Shown here: positions 21,193-30,613 of the stretch, piece after piece | Numbering within the stretch: position 1 is the first letter of the stretch | Layout of the letters: each line of letters starts with the position of its first letter | IMG/VR virus record: IMGVR_UViG_3300046714_000279 | Location: 1-48,499 of that record | Length of the DNA stretch: 48,499 nucleotides | Reading direction: 5' to 3' (one strand) | Source: a virus | Translations under genes and position numbers: made by a program | The notes under the pieces: generated by a model | Databases searched by the model: none | What the model saw: only the letters and a program-made list of their open reading frames with translations | What the model was told of the DNA's origin: nothing

Positions 21193-22889
21193 TGCAGCAA
21201 GTCGCGCCAGGCCGCATCGAGGAGCTGAAGCAGCGGCTCCTCGCCGATACCGGGTACCGCGCCCGCGAGTTGTTCGGCTACGACTACGACGAGGACGAGG
21301 GCGGCGCCCACGTCAACGTCGGCAAGGGCGGCATCGTCGATCACGGCATGACCAAGGAGATCGTCGATCTGCTCGACGACCGCAGCAAGCGCTACAAGCT
21401 CATCATCGCCCCGCGCGAGTCGCGCAAGTCCACGATCGCCCAGGTCTACGTCGTTGGCCGCATCCTGGAGAACCCGAACATCCGGGTGCTCTACATCGGC
21501 CGCACCGACGACATCGTGCTCGGCAAGTCGATCGCGATTCGCGCCCAGCTCATGGCGCCGGAAGTGACCGAGCTGTTCGGTGAACAGGAAGGCGAGCCGT
21601 GGAGCGAGACCAAGTTCACGGTGAAGGGCCGCACCATGATCGGCCTGATGAACCCGACCCTCACCGCGTTCTCCCAGGACAGCATGGAGACCGGCGGTCG
21701 CTTCGACCTGATCGTCTGTGACGACTTCATCGACCACACCAACGTCACCACCCCGCTGCAGAACAACAAGAGCAAGGATCTGTTTGCCACGCTGCAGCCG
21801 TTCCTGGCCAGGGGCGCCGAGCTGGTGGTGTTCGGCACCATCTGGGCCGACGACGACCTCTACAGCGAGCTGATGAGCAACCAGCTCTACCGGCCACCGC
21901 TGGGCGGCCAGATCGTGTGCGGCGCAGGCGTGCGCGTCGTCTACCTCGACGACGGTGGTCTCGAACTCGAAGAACTGCCCGGCGGCATCACCTTCCCGCA
22001 CCTCACCGTCGACTACCTGCGGCAGAAGCTGTGGGGTATGGCGCGGCAGGGCAAGATCGACCACTTCTGCCGGCAGTACTTGAACGAGGCCACCTCTGCC
22101 TCGTCTGGCCACTTCCAGCGCCGCTTCTTCAAGAGCCTGCAGTGGGGCAGCGACATGCAGAAGCTGTCTGGCTACCTGCTGACCGACACCGCCTACGCCA
22201 CCGAATCGCTGGACGCCTGCTACTCGGTCTGCGCCTACGTCGGCCTCGACGCTTCCGACAACGTCTACGTGCTCGACCTGCGCGTTGGCCACTGGAGCCC
22301 GGCCGAGTTCTGCGACAACTTCTTCGCCATGCTCGAAGATTGGATGGGCAAGGTGAACCACTGCGGTGAGTGCTGGGAAGCGGCGGCGCTGGCCCATGCC
22401 TACCGCCACCAGATCGAGACCGATGGCCGCGCCAGGAAGATCCGGCTGCGCACGATCGAGATGAAGCGCCCGGCGACGAGCCACAAGCAGAGCCGCATCA
22501 ACAAGCTGCAGCCGACCATGCGCAACGGCTGGTTCTACGTCGTCTCGACCGTGCCCAGATCGTTCGTCGACCTCGACGGCCCCCGCCTGCTGTGGGACCC
22601 GGTCGGCCACTACGACCCGTCCACCAAGGGCTTCCTGCCGTCGGGCGAGCTGGTCGACGAGTTCATCCGCGCGGGCGGCAAGCGCGACATCGCCGACTGC
22701 CTGGCGATGATCCTGGAGTACGAGAAGGTGCGCAGCGGCTACCGCCGGCTCTGCAACTTCAGACCATGGAAACCACCGGAACGACCGTCGTCCTTGACGC
22801 AGGAGCGCAAGGAGCACTACCATCGAGAGCAATATGGATCAGCAGAAAGCTGGTGGGACCGTACCGTCCGAGACCAAGGCATGGGCTGA
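21192..22889 (+). CDS. Terminase large subunit
   Basis: 565 aa. The ATPase has a variant Walker A PRESRKST (74-81), Walker B LIVCDD (173-178) and a coupling motif FGTIW (214-218). The nuclease begins near LLTDTAYA (Asp332), with further acidic residues downstream (GLDASDNVYVLDL, GKRDIADCLAMI). It cuts concatemers and drives DNA into the prohead through the portal encoded 2.5 kb downstream. The ATG overlaps the preceding stop. Confidence 0.95.
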   Translation: MQQVAPGRIEELKQRLLADTGYRARELFGYDYDEDEGGAHVNVGKGGIVDHGMTKEIVDLLDDRSKRYKLIIAPRESRKSTIAQVYVVGRILENPNIRVLYIGRTDDIVLGKSIAIRAQLMAPEVTELFGEQEGEPWSETKFTVKGRTMIGLMNPTLTAFSQDSMETGGRFDLIVCDDFIDHTNVTTPLQNNKSKDLFATLQPFLARGAELVVFGTIWADDDLYSELMSNQLYRPPLGGQIVCGAGVRVVYLDDGGLELEELPGGITFPHLTVDYLRQKLWGMARQGKIDHFCRQYLNEATSASSGHFQRRFFKSLQWGSDMQKLSGYLLTDTAYATESLDACYSVCAYVGLDASDNVYVLDLRVGHWSPAEFCDNFFAMLEDWMGKVNHCGECWEAAALAHAYRHQIETDGRARKIRLRTIEMKRPATSHKQSRINKLQPTMRNGWFYVVSTVPRSFVDLDGPRLLWDPVGHYDPSTKGFLPSGELVDEFIRAGGKRDIADCLAMILEYEKVRSGYRRLCNFRPWKPPERPSSLTQERKEHYHREQYGSAESWWDRTVRDQGMG

Positions 22890-23085
22890 TGTTCGGGATC
22901 CGTTAGTACAGCTCAAGCTGTCCGAGATCCAGCGCATCCGCGATGCGTTGATGCGGTTGCGCGACTACTCGCCGATGATCCGAAATCTGTGGTCCCAAGT
23001 GGCGGGGCTGTACCAGCGACTGGGCAAAGACGCACAGCGCCGACCCGTCACCGCGACCACCAAGCCAGAGAGAGAAGCAGTATGA
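22834..23085 (+). CDS. Hypothetical protein, 83 aa
   Basis: Overlaps the terminase end by 56 nt. Starts MDQQKAGGTVPSETK; the middle is helical (KLSEIQRIRDALMRLRDY). GAGAG precedes the ATG, and its TGA overlaps the next ATG. Possibly a small virion or packaging factor. Confidence 0.75.
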   Translation: MDQQKAGGTVPSETKAWADVRDPLVQLKLSEIQRIRDALMRLRDYSPMIRNLWSQVAGLYQRLGKDAQRRPVTATTKPEREAV

Positions 23086-24677
23086 GCAGGCCAATGGTTC
23101 CGGGCAGGAACGTCAGCAAGTGGAGCGAGACGGATGTCGTTCACACCAACTGGGCAGTATCGCCACTGGCCGCGCTCGGCACGGGCGGCGCCATCACTGA
23201 TGCCAACGCAACGATCCGCTGCAATGGCAGTCAGGTGGCCCTGATCGATGAGATCGTGATGAACTGCAGGACCGCCGATGCGGCAGCGACCAACAATACC
23301 GTCTTCCTGCGCGTCAACGGCCGCACCAACGGCGTCAACGAGGCGACCTCGACCGCGACCCCGGTGTTGCTGCCGTTCAACTTCCCTAGCGATGTCAACC
23401 TGGTGCGCAACGAGACCATCACGCTGCGCCCTCGCGGCAAGTTGGTGATCCACCCATCTTCAACCTTCGCCATGTACGCCAGTGCGGTCGGTATCGCCAA
23501 CGCGCAGGTGCGCTACCGGCTGAAGAATCTGTCGGCCGCGATTCGCGATGGCGACATCTCGCCCAACGGCACGCTGCCGCAGTGCGCTGCGATCACTGGC
23601 GGTCTGGTCGACGCCACGGCCAAGCTGATGTCGACCGTCGGCGGCACCACGCTGGCGGCGACCGCCGGAGAGGCCATCGAGATTTCGGCGATCTACTGCA
23701 CCGGGCACAACTACAACGCGGCGGCAGACAATCTCCGCATTGGCTTCTGGGATGCCGCCGGCACCTTCGCGGCCAACGGCAAGACGATCTTCCGCACCCA
23801 CTTTCGCGGCGCCAACAGCAGGTTTGCTTCGCGCTTGCTGATCGACAACGTCGATCACTGCATCCAGGGACCGCTCGGCATGGGCCTGTACGTGCAATGC
23901 ACGACCCAGCTTGCCGGTACCCCACCCAAGGCCGACTACGTCGTCATCTACCGCAAGGTGTTCACGCAGGGCGTGTCTCACCCATATGGCGAGACGACGC
24001 AGACGCCTGGCACGCTGGTCGCTGCCGGCATCGCCGATGCTGGCGGTGACACGACCCACATGGTCGACTCGGCTAGAATCGAGGCGGACAACTGGTGGAA
24101 TGGCAAGCAGATCAGATTCACCAGCGGTGCCAATAGCGGCCAGGTGCGACTCATCACCGCCTTCGCTGCCGCCAGCGATACCGTGACGTTCTCGCCGGCC
24201 GTCACCGCCTCCGTTGGCGCAGCCGACACCTACGACATCCTCGACGCCCCATCGCGCAATAAGTGGTGGTGCTGCACCGAGACGGTAGGCGGCGGTGGCG
24301 TCGGCGACTTCCAGAAGTTCTTTGCACCAGCGTTCGCAACCACCGCTGGCACCGCCATCATCAAGCTCAAGGGGCATGCCATCAGTTGCAACATCACCGA
24401 GAACGCCAGCGATGGCATCCTCGGGCTCGGTCTTGGCAACGGCACTGTCACTCTCAGCGAGGTCTACGTCTTCAATGGCGGCGACCCCAACAGTGGCGGT
24501 GGCAACATCATGTCGTCGACCGTGGCGCACGACACCATGAACCAGACTGTGCAGCTTGCCTCCGAGCCAGGCTTCGCCGCTGTCCACGTTGGCGCTGGAA
24601 TCTCGACTCGCGTGCAGTTGGCATGGGGTACGTTCGGCACCTCCACCCAATCCAATCCGACGCCGCAGGCGCTGTAA
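23082..24677 (+). CDS. Beta-rich virion protein, 531 aa
   Basis: Started at the ATG at 23082 (MSRPMVPGRN), which overlaps the previous TGA. Thr/Ala/Asn-rich beta sequence. Around residues 306-390 is the module DNWWNGKQIRFTSGANSGQ then VRLITAF and PAVTASVGAADTYDI, a short beta unit found in many phage surface proteins and repeated in the next gene. Likely a head-fiber, decoration or tail-associated protein. Confidence 0.85.
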   Translation: MSRPMVPGRNVSKWSETDVVHTNWAVSPLAALGTGGAITDANATIRCNGSQVALIDEIVMNCRTADAAATNNTVFLRVNGRTNGVNEATSTATPVLLPFNFPSDVNLVRNETITLRPRGKLVIHPSSTFAMYASAVGIANAQVRYRLKNLSAAIRDGDISPNGTLPQCAAITGGLVDATAKLMSTVGGTTLAATAGEAIEISAIYCTGHNYNAAADNLRIGFWDAAGTFAANGKTIFRTHFRGANSRFASRLLIDNVDHCIQGPLGMGLYVQCTTQLAGTPPKADYVVIYRKVFTQGVSHPYGETTQTPGTLVAAGIADAGGDTTHMVDSARIEADNWWNGKQIRFTSGANSGQVRLITAFAAASDTVTFSPAVTASVGAADTYDILDAPSRNKWWCCTETVGGGGVGDFQKFFAPAFATTAGTAIIKLKGHAISCNITENASDGILGLGLGNGTVTLSEVYVFNGGDPNSGGGNIMSSTVAHDTMNQTVQLASEPGFAAVHVGAGISTRVQLAWGTFGTSTQSNPTPQAL

Positions 24678-24686
24678 GGATCACCC

Positions 24687-25361
24687 ATGGCGAACTCCTC
24701 GCAGGAACAATTCGGCGCCTCCAACTGGGCGGTCAGCTTCCGCGCCAACGCAGCCGCCGCAGCGGTCACGCAGACCCTCAAGTACTGCAAGCCGCCCACC
24801 GACACCATCCCCTTTGGCAACTCGCTGGCTGCTGGCCAGACCGCATCTGGCGGCACCACGACCACGATGATCGACGCTGGTGTGCGCACCGAGACCGATG
24901 AGTTCTGGCGCAACAAACTACTCAAGCTGACCAGCGGCACCAACAACGGCCAGGTGCGACTCGTCACGAACTCGGTGAGTGGCACCGCCACGCTCACGTT
25001 CGCGCCAGCGGTTCCTGCAGTCATCGCCAGTAGCGACACCTACGACCTCTACACCGCCACCTTCATCAACCGCCTGGTCGTCACCGGGGTGCAGATTTCA
25101 GGCTACAACACCAACGCCGCCGACGCCGAAATCAAGCTGCGCAACCACGCCACCACCTCGGCGGTGCTGTTGCAGTACATCTGCCCCAAGACCACTGGCG
25201 TGATCCAGATTTCCGAGGGCGGTCTGTGGCACCCACTGATCGCTGACGAGCACCTGTCGCTCAACATCTCCGTTCTGACTGGCACGATCGACGTGAACGT
25301 CTGGGGCCGCACGCTGACCTCAACCTTCAACGTGGCCGACAAGTACGACGGCACCGCATGA
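24687..25361 (+). CDS. Beta-rich virion protein, 224 aa
   Basis: AAGGATCACCC lies upstream of the ATG (MANSSQEQFG). Residues about 46-128 repeat the module of the previous protein (EFWRNKLLKLTSGTNNGQ, VRLVTN, APAVPAVIASSDTYDLY). The C-terminal half may be a jelly-roll-like fold. Probably assembles with its larger neighbour. Confidence 0.85.
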   Translation: MANSSQEQFGASNWAVSFRANAAAAAVTQTLKYCKPPTDTIPFGNSLAAGQTASGGTTTTMIDAGVRTETDEFWRNKLLKLTSGTNNGQVRLVTNSVSGTATLTFAPAVPAVIASSDTYDLYTATFINRLVVTGVQISGYNTNAADAEIKLRNHATTSAVLLQYICPKTTGVIQISEGGLWHPLIADEHLSLNISVLTGTIDVNVWGRTLTSTFNVADKYDGTA

Positions 25362-27625
25362 GCAGCGTCACCTCCATCCCGTCCGACGAGGGCGCCTACA
25401 GTCCGCGCGAGGCCAAGGCATGGACCGAGGCGCAGATCCTTGAGACGAACCGGGCCGGCGATAAGGAGGTGGCGGCGAAAGCGCTGGCGGTGGCGAAGTC
25501 GATCATCGCCGAGAACGACGAGAGCATGACGCCGCTGTGGCGGCGCTGGCGCGCGACGCAGTACATGCTGTCGGGCAACACGCTCGACAAGGGCGGCCCG
25601 GAAGACATCCATGTGCCGGAGGTGTACAAGTCGATCGAGACCATCGTGCCGCGCATCGAAGAAGCGATCGTGGAGCGCGACATCTGGTTCCGAGTGGTGC
25701 CACGCCACCTGGCGGACCGGCGCCAGGCCGAGACCATGGCGGCGTACTACGACTGGCAGTACGACCAGGCCAACGTCGCCGACACCGTGCAGCCAGCGAT
25801 CCGCGACATGCTGGTGGCCCAGGCCGGCGTCTGGTACGCCTGGTGGGACAACCGCGAGTCATGGCGCAACGTGCGCACCATCATCCGCGCGTTCAACCAG
25901 GAGGGGCGGCTGCTCAAGACGGTGAAGTCCGAGCGCAAGCAGGTGATCGACTACAGCGGCCCCAGGGTCAAGCTGGTCCACCCGGTCCACTTCATCATCC
26001 ATCCGACCGCGACCAATCCGCAGGACGCGATCTACGTCGGTCACCGCGCCATGATGACGGTCGACGAGATCCGCAAGCTCGGCGCGCAGATGGGCTGGAA
26101 GAACCTCGACCAGCTCGACGAGAAGCCAGCGCAGCAGTTCACCCAGCTCCCTGACTTCTACGCCTACGCCTGGGATCCGATCTCGCGCTACCGCTTCGGC
26201 GCCCAGAGCAACTACAAGTCGGACGGCCGCCCCGAGCAGATCGAGCTGGTGGTGATCTACACCTGGCTCAGCCTGGACAACGGCGCATCGTACCAGGACT
26301 ACCGCATCGTGATCGCTGCCGGGCGCGTGGTGCTGGATTGCATCATCAACCCGCACGACGGCTGGTACCGCCCGTACGCCACGGCCTGCAGCCAGAAGAC
26401 CGGCCACAGCTTCTACAGCACCGGCGTCTACGACAACGTCATCCGCATGAACCAGCACCTGGATCGGCTGCACCAGGTGATGATGCGCGGCGCCCACCTG
26501 GCCGGCCAGCCGATGGTGTTCGCCGAAGAGGACAGCGAGATGCCAGACTCGCTCTACAAGGTGCGCCCGTTCGAGGTGTTCAAGGGCGTTGGGCCGGTCC
26601 GATTCAGCTCGGTCCCAGACGGCTTCCTGCGCTCGATGCCCATGGCGATCCAGATGGTGAAGCGGGACATCGAGGAAGTCTGCGGCAGCTTCCGGCTCAA
26701 CATGGGCCAGGACACCAACGGCACCGCGACCGAGGCCACGCTGTCGCTGCAGGAAGGCAACCGCCGCACCCGTGGCCTGATCCGCGCCTTCGGCGGTGGG
26801 CTCGAACAACTGCTCACCCTGTTCCACAAGCTGTCGCTGCAGTTCAGCAGCGAGGACGTGGAGTTCCCAGTGCTCGGCAAGCGGGCGCTGGACCTGCGCC
26901 GCACGCACATCAACATGAGTCCAGCCGACCTGCTGGATGACGTGAAGTTCGAGCTGGTCGGACTGAACAGCCTGCGCACCCAGGGCCTCAAGGCGACCGG
27001 GCTGCAGGCGTTCACCAACGCCATGACGCCGTTCATCATGGCCAACCCGACCTCGGTCGATCAGGTCGCGCTGATGCACGACTTCGCCTCCGAGATGATC
27101 GGGCCGGAAGAGGCCGACCGCTACGTCAAGGTGCCGACCCCGCTCGACCAGTTGCGCAGCCAGGAGGAGGAGAACGAAGGGCTCATCACCGGCACCGAGA
27201 TCGAGGTCGACCCCGAGGACGATCACAAGGATCACAAGCGCAAGCTGGAGTTCCTGTACCAGCGCGCCATCAACCCTCACAGCGAGATGCAGTTCGACGT
27301 GCGTCGCGTGGTGATGAACCACTGGCTCGGCCACGACGCGCTCGAAAAGCAGCAGCAGGCCCAGCAGCAGGTGATGCAGAAGCGGCAGGCGATGCAGAGC
27401 CAGATGATGCCGCTGCAGGCCGGCGGCCAGCCCGGCGCTCCCGAAGCCGGCGGCGGCAGCGCACCGCAGCGTGGCGGCTTCAGCGATGCCATCGCACAGC
27501 TTGCCAACGAACCTGGTGGCCAGACCCCGATGGAGAATCCTGGGCCAGCCGACGTGAGAAAGTACCCACGTAGTGGCGGCGGCCGGCGCACCACCAACCA
27601 GACCAACAACAGCCTCGGCGCATGA
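25358..27625 (+). CDS. Portal protein, 755 aa
   Basis: Located after the terminase and before scaffold and capsid. Portal-like features: an N-terminal EDIHVPEVYKSIETIVPRIE helix, the stem and wing region with many aromatics (RDMLVAQAGVWYAWWDN), and the QMVKRDIEEVCGSFRLNMGQ then TATEATLSLQEG segment typical of podovirus-type portals. A Gln/Pro/Gly-rich C terminus may form the barrel or crown. It is the ring at the capsid vertex for DNA entry and exit. Confidence 0.9.
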   Translation: MSSVTSIPSDEGAYSPREAKAWTEAQILETNRAGDKEVAAKALAVAKSIIAENDESMTPLWRRWRATQYMLSGNTLDKGGPEDIHVPEVYKSIETIVPRIEEAIVERDIWFRVVPRHLADRRQAETMAAYYDWQYDQANVADTVQPAIRDMLVAQAGVWYAWWDNRESWRNVRTIIRAFNQEGRLLKTVKSERKQVIDYSGPRVKLVHPVHFIIHPTATNPQDAIYVGHRAMMTVDEIRKLGAQMGWKNLDQLDEKPAQQFTQLPDFYAYAWDPISRYRFGAQSNYKSDGRPEQIELVVIYTWLSLDNGASYQDYRIVIAAGRVVLDCIINPHDGWYRPYATACSQKTGHSFYSTGVYDNVIRMNQHLDRLHQVMMRGAHLAGQPMVFAEEDSEMPDSLYKVRPFEVFKGVGPVRFSSVPDGFLRSMPMAIQMVKRDIEEVCGSFRLNMGQDTNGTATEATLSLQEGNRRTRGLIRAFGGGLEQLLTLFHKLSLQFSSEDVEFPVLGKRALDLRRTHINMSPADLLDDVKFELVGLNSLRTQGLKATGLQAFTNAMTPFIMANPTSVDQVALMHDFASEMIGPEEADRYVKVPTPLDQLRSQEEENEGLITGTEIEVDPEDDHKDHKRKLEFLYQRAINPHSEMQFDVRRVVMNHWLGHDALEKQQQAQQQVMQKRQAMQSQMMPLQAGGQPGAPEAGGGSAPQRGGFSDAIAQLANEPGGQTPMENPGPADVRKYPRSGGGRRTTNQTNNSLGA

Positions 27626-28008
27626 TGGACAACCACGACGAACCAGGGCAATGGTCGAGAGAGACCGACCTCCCAGAATACCGGCTCGCGAAGCAGCAGA
27701 AGGAGCTGGAGCGTAGTGACCTGGCGCTGCAACTTGAGCTGAGCAGCGCTATTAGGGATCTTCGCACGCATCCTGGCTGGCTCCGCATCCACGCTAGGCT
27801 GAGTAGCATCGAGCACGAGGAGACGGTCAAGCTGCGCTTCCAGCGCATGGACAGCTACGAACTGGGCCGCCGTCAGGGCTTGCTCACAGCACTTCGGCAC
27901 ATGACCCAGACCGAACCGATGTCGGCTATGGAAGTTGACAATGCGGTGGCTCGGATTAGGCTTCTGACGCAGCAGATCGACGAGATCCAAGAGCGCGTGC
28001 TCTCGTAG
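27622..28008 (+). CDS. Hypothetical helical protein, 128 aa
   Basis: The ATG overlaps the portal stop (ATGA). Starts MMDNHDEPGQWSRETD; helical throughout, Gln/Glu/Arg-rich. Position suggests a head-assembly accessory or small scaffold partner. Confidence 0.8.
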   Translation: MMDNHDEPGQWSRETDLPEYRLAKQQKELERSDLALQLELSSAIRDLRTHPGWLRIHARLSSIEHEETVKLRFQRMDSYELGRRQGLLTALRHMTQTEPMSAMEVDNAVARIRLLTQQIDEIQERVLS

Positions 28009-28044
28009 CAGGATCTTTCTCAACTCAGCTTCCCAGGACACAAC

Positions 28045-28230
28045 ATGAGCGATTCTCCAAGCACGGCTACCGGCGATTCAGCCAAGAACCCCGAGGGCCA
28101 GAAGGCATCAATGGCAGGTTCCACCGGCTGTTTCAATCCGCCGAACCAGGACATGCATTCGAGCAAGAACATGCAGATCGACCCGACCGGCAGCTTGGGC
28201 TGCAAGGGCACCCAAGACGGCGGCGTCTAA
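28045..28230 (+). CDS. Small low-complexity protein, 61 aa
   Basis: AGGACACAAC precedes the ATG. Ser/Gly/Asn/Gln/Pro-rich with two Cys (TGCFNPPNQD, SLGCKGTQDG). May be a minor head protein. Function unknown. Confidence 0.65.
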   Translation: MSDSPSTATGDSAKNPEGQKASMAGSTGCFNPPNQDMHSSKNMQIDPTGSLGCKGTQDGGV

Positions 28231-28318
28231 CTGACACGTGAGATCAGGGCCTGGCCGTCCCTGAAGCTCTGACATGGGCCATCCCGCCGCCGGGTGTACG
28301 GGCGCAACCAGGACAGAC

Positions 28319-28942
28319 ATGACAACGGAATCGTCCACCGAGAAGAAAGACACGAAGACTGCAACCGACCCACAGGATGGGAAGGGCGCAGACGACAAGA
28401 CCGTTCCGGTTGCAGCTCTTGCAGACCAGCGCGCCAAAACGAGGGCGGCGAAGTCTGACCTGGAAGCAGCGCAAGCGGAACTTGCCAAGGCGAGAGAACA
28501 GCAGTTCCCCATCGATATGGATTCGCTTGTGCAGACACTGGCAGCCGAGACGCGGAAGACCGTGGAAGCGGAGCTGGCACCCCTGCGCCAAGAGGCGACC
28601 AAGTACAAGATGGCGGCGACCATGGGGCTGAACGAGTCCCAGGCCGAGAAGGTGATGGAGCTTCGCAGCAAGAACCCTGGGCTGAGCGAACAGCAGGCCC
28701 TGCTCTTGGCGAAGACCGAGCACCCTGACGTGTTCCCGACGCCGTCGCAACCACCGTGGAGCCGGGCTGTACACGGGGGTCTGCCGGTGAGTGGTGATGC
28801 TCCTGTGGCGCCTCAAAGTGAGGACTACGTGGCCAAGATGAAACAGGCCCGTGAGAAAGACGACTGGGCTGGTGCCCAGCACTTCGCCGAGCAGGAGGCA
28901 TTGCGCCGGTTCCGCAACGCCTTCAACAACCGCCCTCGATAG
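28319..28942 (+). CDS. Scaffold-like protein, 207 aa
   Basis: Started at the ATG at 28319 (MTTESSTEKK; AGGACAGAC upstream). Acidic, charged coiled coil (AKSDLEAAQAELAKAREQQF; AETRKTVEAELAPLRQEATK) with a helical basic end (EALRRFRNAFNNRPR). This composition and its place just before the capsid gene fit a capsid scaffold. An in-frame ATG upstream at 28274 lacks an SD. Confidence 0.75.
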   Translation: MTTESSTEKKDTKTATDPQDGKGADDKTVPVAALADQRAKTRAAKSDLEAAQAELAKAREQQFPIDMDSLVQTLAAETRKTVEAELAPLRQEATKYKMAATMGLNESQAEKVMELRSKNPGLSEQQALLLAKTEHPDVFPTPSQPPWSRAVHGGLPVSGDAPVAPQSEDYVAKMKQAREKDDWAGAQHFAEQEALRRFRNAFNNRPR

Positions 28943-28952
28943 CTCAGGCTCT

Positions 28953-30158
28953 TTGGCAAACTATCTGGTCTGGAACAACAACACGGCCACCACGGCCGCG
29001 AACGAGGCGCTGCTGCAGGAAAACGTCGGCGACCTCATCGTCAACCTGTTCCCCCTCGACACTCCGCTGCACCAAGTGCTCGGCGTGCAAGACATGGGCG
29101 GCAGCGTTTTCTACGAGCAGCCGATCGACACCTTCTCGACGGCCCTCATCAACCGCGCCAGCGCCGTGTTCGGCACTTCGGGTGTGCCGATCGCGCCTTC
29201 GGCCAGCAACGCGAAGCCGGAAGGCTACACCTTCACCTCGTACACGCCGCAGTACCAGGTCCGCATGAAGGCATGCGTGGCCGAGATCCAAGGCCAGCAG
29301 TTCGGCGTCTCGGACACCAACCGGGCGCTGCAGTACTACGGCATGGCCGACCGCTTCGCCTACGAAGCCCTCAAGGCAACGCAGGGCGTCGTCAACCAGT
29401 ACGAGCTGTCGTTCTGGTGGAGCCCAGGTACGCCTCCACAGGGCGTCCAGACGCTGACCGGCGGTGACCCAGACGTGACCCGCCAGACCCAGGGGCTGGT
29501 CTACTGGATCGGCAAGTCCGGCCTGCAGCGCAGCAAGATCGGCCTCACCGGCTTCGACAACCACACCGACGGCCACGGCAACAACTTCGGTGACCAGGGT
29601 GGCTCGACCGCCAGCACGCTCGGCGCAGGCGCCTCGTCCTGGTTCTACGACGCGGCCGGCATGCCGTTGGACCAGTCCATGTTCAAGGACAACCTGATGG
29701 CCCAGTGGTACGCCATCAGTGGCCGCCAGGCGGGTGCGGTTGGCTTCGCCGGCTCCAAGATCAAGAGCCTGTTCAGCCAGTTCGCCCTCACCGCGAACGG
29801 CGCCATCAACGAGCGCACGCTCGAAGCAGCGGCCAAGCGAGTGGTCGACGCGGTCGACTACTACGAGACCGACTTCGGCGTGGTCTCGCTGAACCTGTGC
29901 CGCTACCTCAACCTGGCCCAGACCAGCACCATCACCACGTCGGTCTCGGCCGACGGCGACACCAGCAACACCATCCCCTGGGATGAGACGCTGATCTTCA
30001 TTCAGCCACGCTACTTCAAGCGTGCGGTGGTGCGCCCAGTCTACATGAGCCCGATCGGCAAGACCGGCGACTTCGAGCAGGGTCTCGTGCGCGGCGAGCA
30101 AGGCTTGCTCTGCATGAACCCGCAAGCCGGCGCCGGCCTGTTCAACTGCATCCCGTAA
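28953..30158 (+). CDS. Major capsid protein (DUF5309/SU10-type)
   Basis: About 401 aa read from TTG (28953; ANYLVWNNNTATTAANEALL follows) with AGG a few bases upstream. The open frame has an ATG only at 28851, deep inside the scaffold gene. ANEALLQENVGDLIVNLFPL then DTPLHQVLGVQD is like the N terminus of the DUF5309/SU10 capsid family (HK97 fold); then INRASAVFGTSG, YTFTSYTPQYQV and a C-terminal EQGLVRGEQGLLCMNPQAG. It is in the +1 frame relative to the scaffold, so a frameshift product is another possibility. Confidence 0.85.
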   Translation: MANYLVWNNNTATTAANEALLQENVGDLIVNLFPLDTPLHQVLGVQDMGGSVFYEQPIDTFSTALINRASAVFGTSGVPIAPSASNAKPEGYTFTSYTPQYQVRMKACVAEIQGQQFGVSDTNRALQYYGMADRFAYEALKATQGVVNQYELSFWWSPGTPPQGVQTLTGGDPDVTRQTQGLVYWIGKSGLQRSKIGLTGFDNHTDGHGNNFGDQGGSTASTLGAGASSWFYDAAGMPLDQSMFKDNLMAQWYAISGRQAGAVGFAGSKIKSLFSQFALTANGAINERTLEAAAKRVVDAVDYYETDFGVVSLNLCRYLNLAQTSTITTSVSADGDTSNTIPWDETLIFIQPRYFKRAVVRPVYMSPIGKTGDFEQGLVRGEQGLLCMNPQAGAGLFNCIP

Positions 30159-30163
30159 CACGG

Positions 30164-30610
30164 ATGCCGACCTACACCTACGAGTGCGACACCTGCGGCT
30201 GCGTCTACGAGCACCGCAGGTCGATCCTGGAGCACGAGCCCACGGTCGCCTGTGGGTGTGGGTCCGAGGCACGCCAGGTCTTCAACTGGCAGGGCGAGAC
30301 GGTCGTCAAGGGCAACATGCCAGCCTACAAGCTGGACCACACCTGCATGCCGATCGGCTGGGAGCGTGGCAACACTGGCGAGCAGCAGGAGCAGCGCTAC
30401 TCGCGGATGGTGAACGACACGCGCAAGCGGGCGCGGGCGGTGGACAAGCAGGCGATCAAGGGCGGCATCAGGCACATTGCCAAGGTGCCGCGCGAGATCG
30501 TGCGCATGCGCAGCAATCAGTTCGGCAAGGACTACCTCGACCCGTCGGAGCAGAGCACCAGCGAGATCAAGGCGAAGCTCAGGGCGGACGGCATGTTGTT
30601 CAAGGACTAG
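30164..30610 (+). CDS. FmdB-type zinc-ribbon protein, 148 aa
   Basis: Starts MPTYTYECDTCGCVYEHRRS, the FmdB/CxxC zinc-ribbon signature with CDTC and a second pair CGCG near residues 30-33. Basic helical C terminus (RKRARAVDKQAIKGGIRHIA). Similar small proteins sit between capsid and connector genes in other podovirus-type phages. Weak SD. Confidence 0.82.
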   Translation: MPTYTYECDTCGCVYEHRRSILEHEPTVACGCGSEARQVFNWQGETVVKGNMPAYKLDHTCMPIGWERGNTGEQQEQRYSRMVNDTRKRARAVDKQAIKGGIRHIAKVPREIVRMRSNQFGKDYLDPSEQSTSEIKAKLRADGMLFKD

Positions 30611-30613
30611 GTC

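Noticed and set aside
21147-22832. Leftward 561-aa ORF
   Set aside because: Exact antisense of the large terminase, whose motifs are clear; its Val/Asp/Ala/His-heavy composition is typical of a shadow frame.
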